A stretch of DNA of 64,000 nt, from positions 62,001 to 126,000 of the forward strand of contig JAJDTB010000027.1 in NCBI GenBank assembly GCA_022827345.1, written 5' to 3'. Shown here one piece after another: positions 63,727 to 64,000 of the stretch; position 1 is the first letter of the stretch; each line of letters starts with the position of its first letter. Source of the stretch: Gemmatimonadota bacterium (lineage in GTDB: Bacteria > Gemmatimonadota > Gemmatimonadetes > Longimicrobiales > Gaopeijiaceae). Both the position numbers and the translations under genes were made by a program. The notes below the pieces were generated by a model. It saw only the letters and a list, made by a program, of their open reading frames with translations, was not told the origin of the DNA and did not search any database.

Positions 63727-64000
63727 TTGGCCGCGACCCCAGGCGATGAACTCTTCCAGGCCGTGATCCGGGATCACTTCCGGCGGCCCCGCAACCGCGG
63801 CCCCCTGGACGCCCCCGCCACCAGCGGCCACGCCCACAACCCCTTCTGCGGCGACACCGTCAGGATCTGGGCGCGGGTCGAAGGCGGCCGCATCGCCGAA
63901 GTGACCTTCGACGGCCGCGGCTGCGCGATCTCGCAGGCGGCCGCATCGATGCTCACCACCCTCATGAAGGGCAAGCGGCTGGACTCGGTCGACTTTTTGC
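63727..64000 (+). CDS. SufU/NifU-like iron-sulfur or zinc scaffold protein (runs off the window)
   Basis: 5' part only, 91 codons. No ATG is available; a TTG at 63727 with AAGG upstream is the best start. Translation shows the SufU pattern: GDELFQAVIRDHFRRPRN, HNPFCGDTVRIWARVEGG, and FDGRGCAISQAAASMLT with MKGK. The first Cys with Asp two residues on, and the second Cys in GRGC, are the metal ligands; the third Cys lies beyond the window end. SufU works with SufS cysteine desulfurase, by zinc-aided sulfur transfer, in Fe-S assembly. sufB/C/D/S genes may follow. Confidence 0.88.
   Translation, partial: MAATPGDELFQAVIRDHFRRPRNRGPLDAPATSGHAHNPFCGDTVRIWARVEGGRIAEVTFDGRGCAISQAAASMLTTLMKGKRLDSVDFL

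Overview
The window is high-GC, densely coding bacterial DNA with no rRNA, tRNA, CRISPR array or intact insertion sequence that I can see. Several gene types together suggest a Gemmatimonadota-like (or neighbouring Acidobacteriota-like) bacterium: a TonB receptor with an N-terminal carboxypeptidase-regulatory domain, a tricorn-like S41 peptidase, a 6-bladed propeller lipoprotein, serine hydrolases with PPC domains, and SufU. This placement is an inference; no marker gene is present. The betaine/DMSP-type genes at the left end fit a marine or host-associated life.

Layout. 0-9 kb: a TauD/gamma-butyrobetaine hydroxylase-like enzyme, an MTHFR-like enzyme, a DmdA/GcvT-like demethylase, a TonB receptor, a BCCT transporter and a voltage-gated K+ channel. 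This reads as uptake and demethylation of a methylated onium compound. 9.6-16.3 kb: a tripartite RND efflux operon whose TolC component carries an N-terminal periplasmic-binding domain. 16.4-19.5 kb: a solute-binding lipoprotein, a small beta-barrel protein, and a decayed stretch with a hydrolase remnant. 19.6-25 kb: an M81 metallopeptidase lipoprotein, a fatty acid desaturase, a Rieske-TPP enzyme fusion and an FKBP lipoprotein. 25-25.7 kb: a VapBC module. 25.7-31.7 kb: a Tat-exported PaoABC-like molybdenum hydroxylase with its own cytochrome b, a DoxX protein and an unknown helical protein. 31.8-37.5 kb: a tricorn-like peptidase, an AbiEii-like toxin pair and a propeller lipoprotein.

37.7-43.1 kb: a cytoplasmic CoxSLM-type (form II) molybdenum hydroxylase, a second VapBC and a MoxR/CoxD ATPase. 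The matching CoxE (51.7 kb) and a split XdhC/CoxI pair (62.6-63.7 kb) lie elsewhere in the window, so both molybdenum enzymes probably share maturation factors. 43-47 kb: tandem duplicated serine hydrolases. 47-51.6 kb: a lipid- or steroid-like tailoring cluster (DUF1214, sulfotransferase, SDR, SRPBCC), bounded by a sterol-reductase remnant and a flavoprotein remnant. 53-54 kb: a Tat-exported aminotransferase. 54.3-58.4 kb: an AttEFGH-like ABC transporter whose last gene fuses a permease N-terminus to a CrtC/AttH lipocalin-like domain. 58.4-61 kb: a class II photolyase with a YbgA-like protein. 61-64 kb: an amidase, the split XdhC and the start of sufU.

The features most worth following are the Rieske-TPP fusion, the binding-protein-TolC fusion, the permease-AttH fusion, and two vapB antitoxin genes whose promoters sit so close to the ATG that their transcripts should be leaderless.
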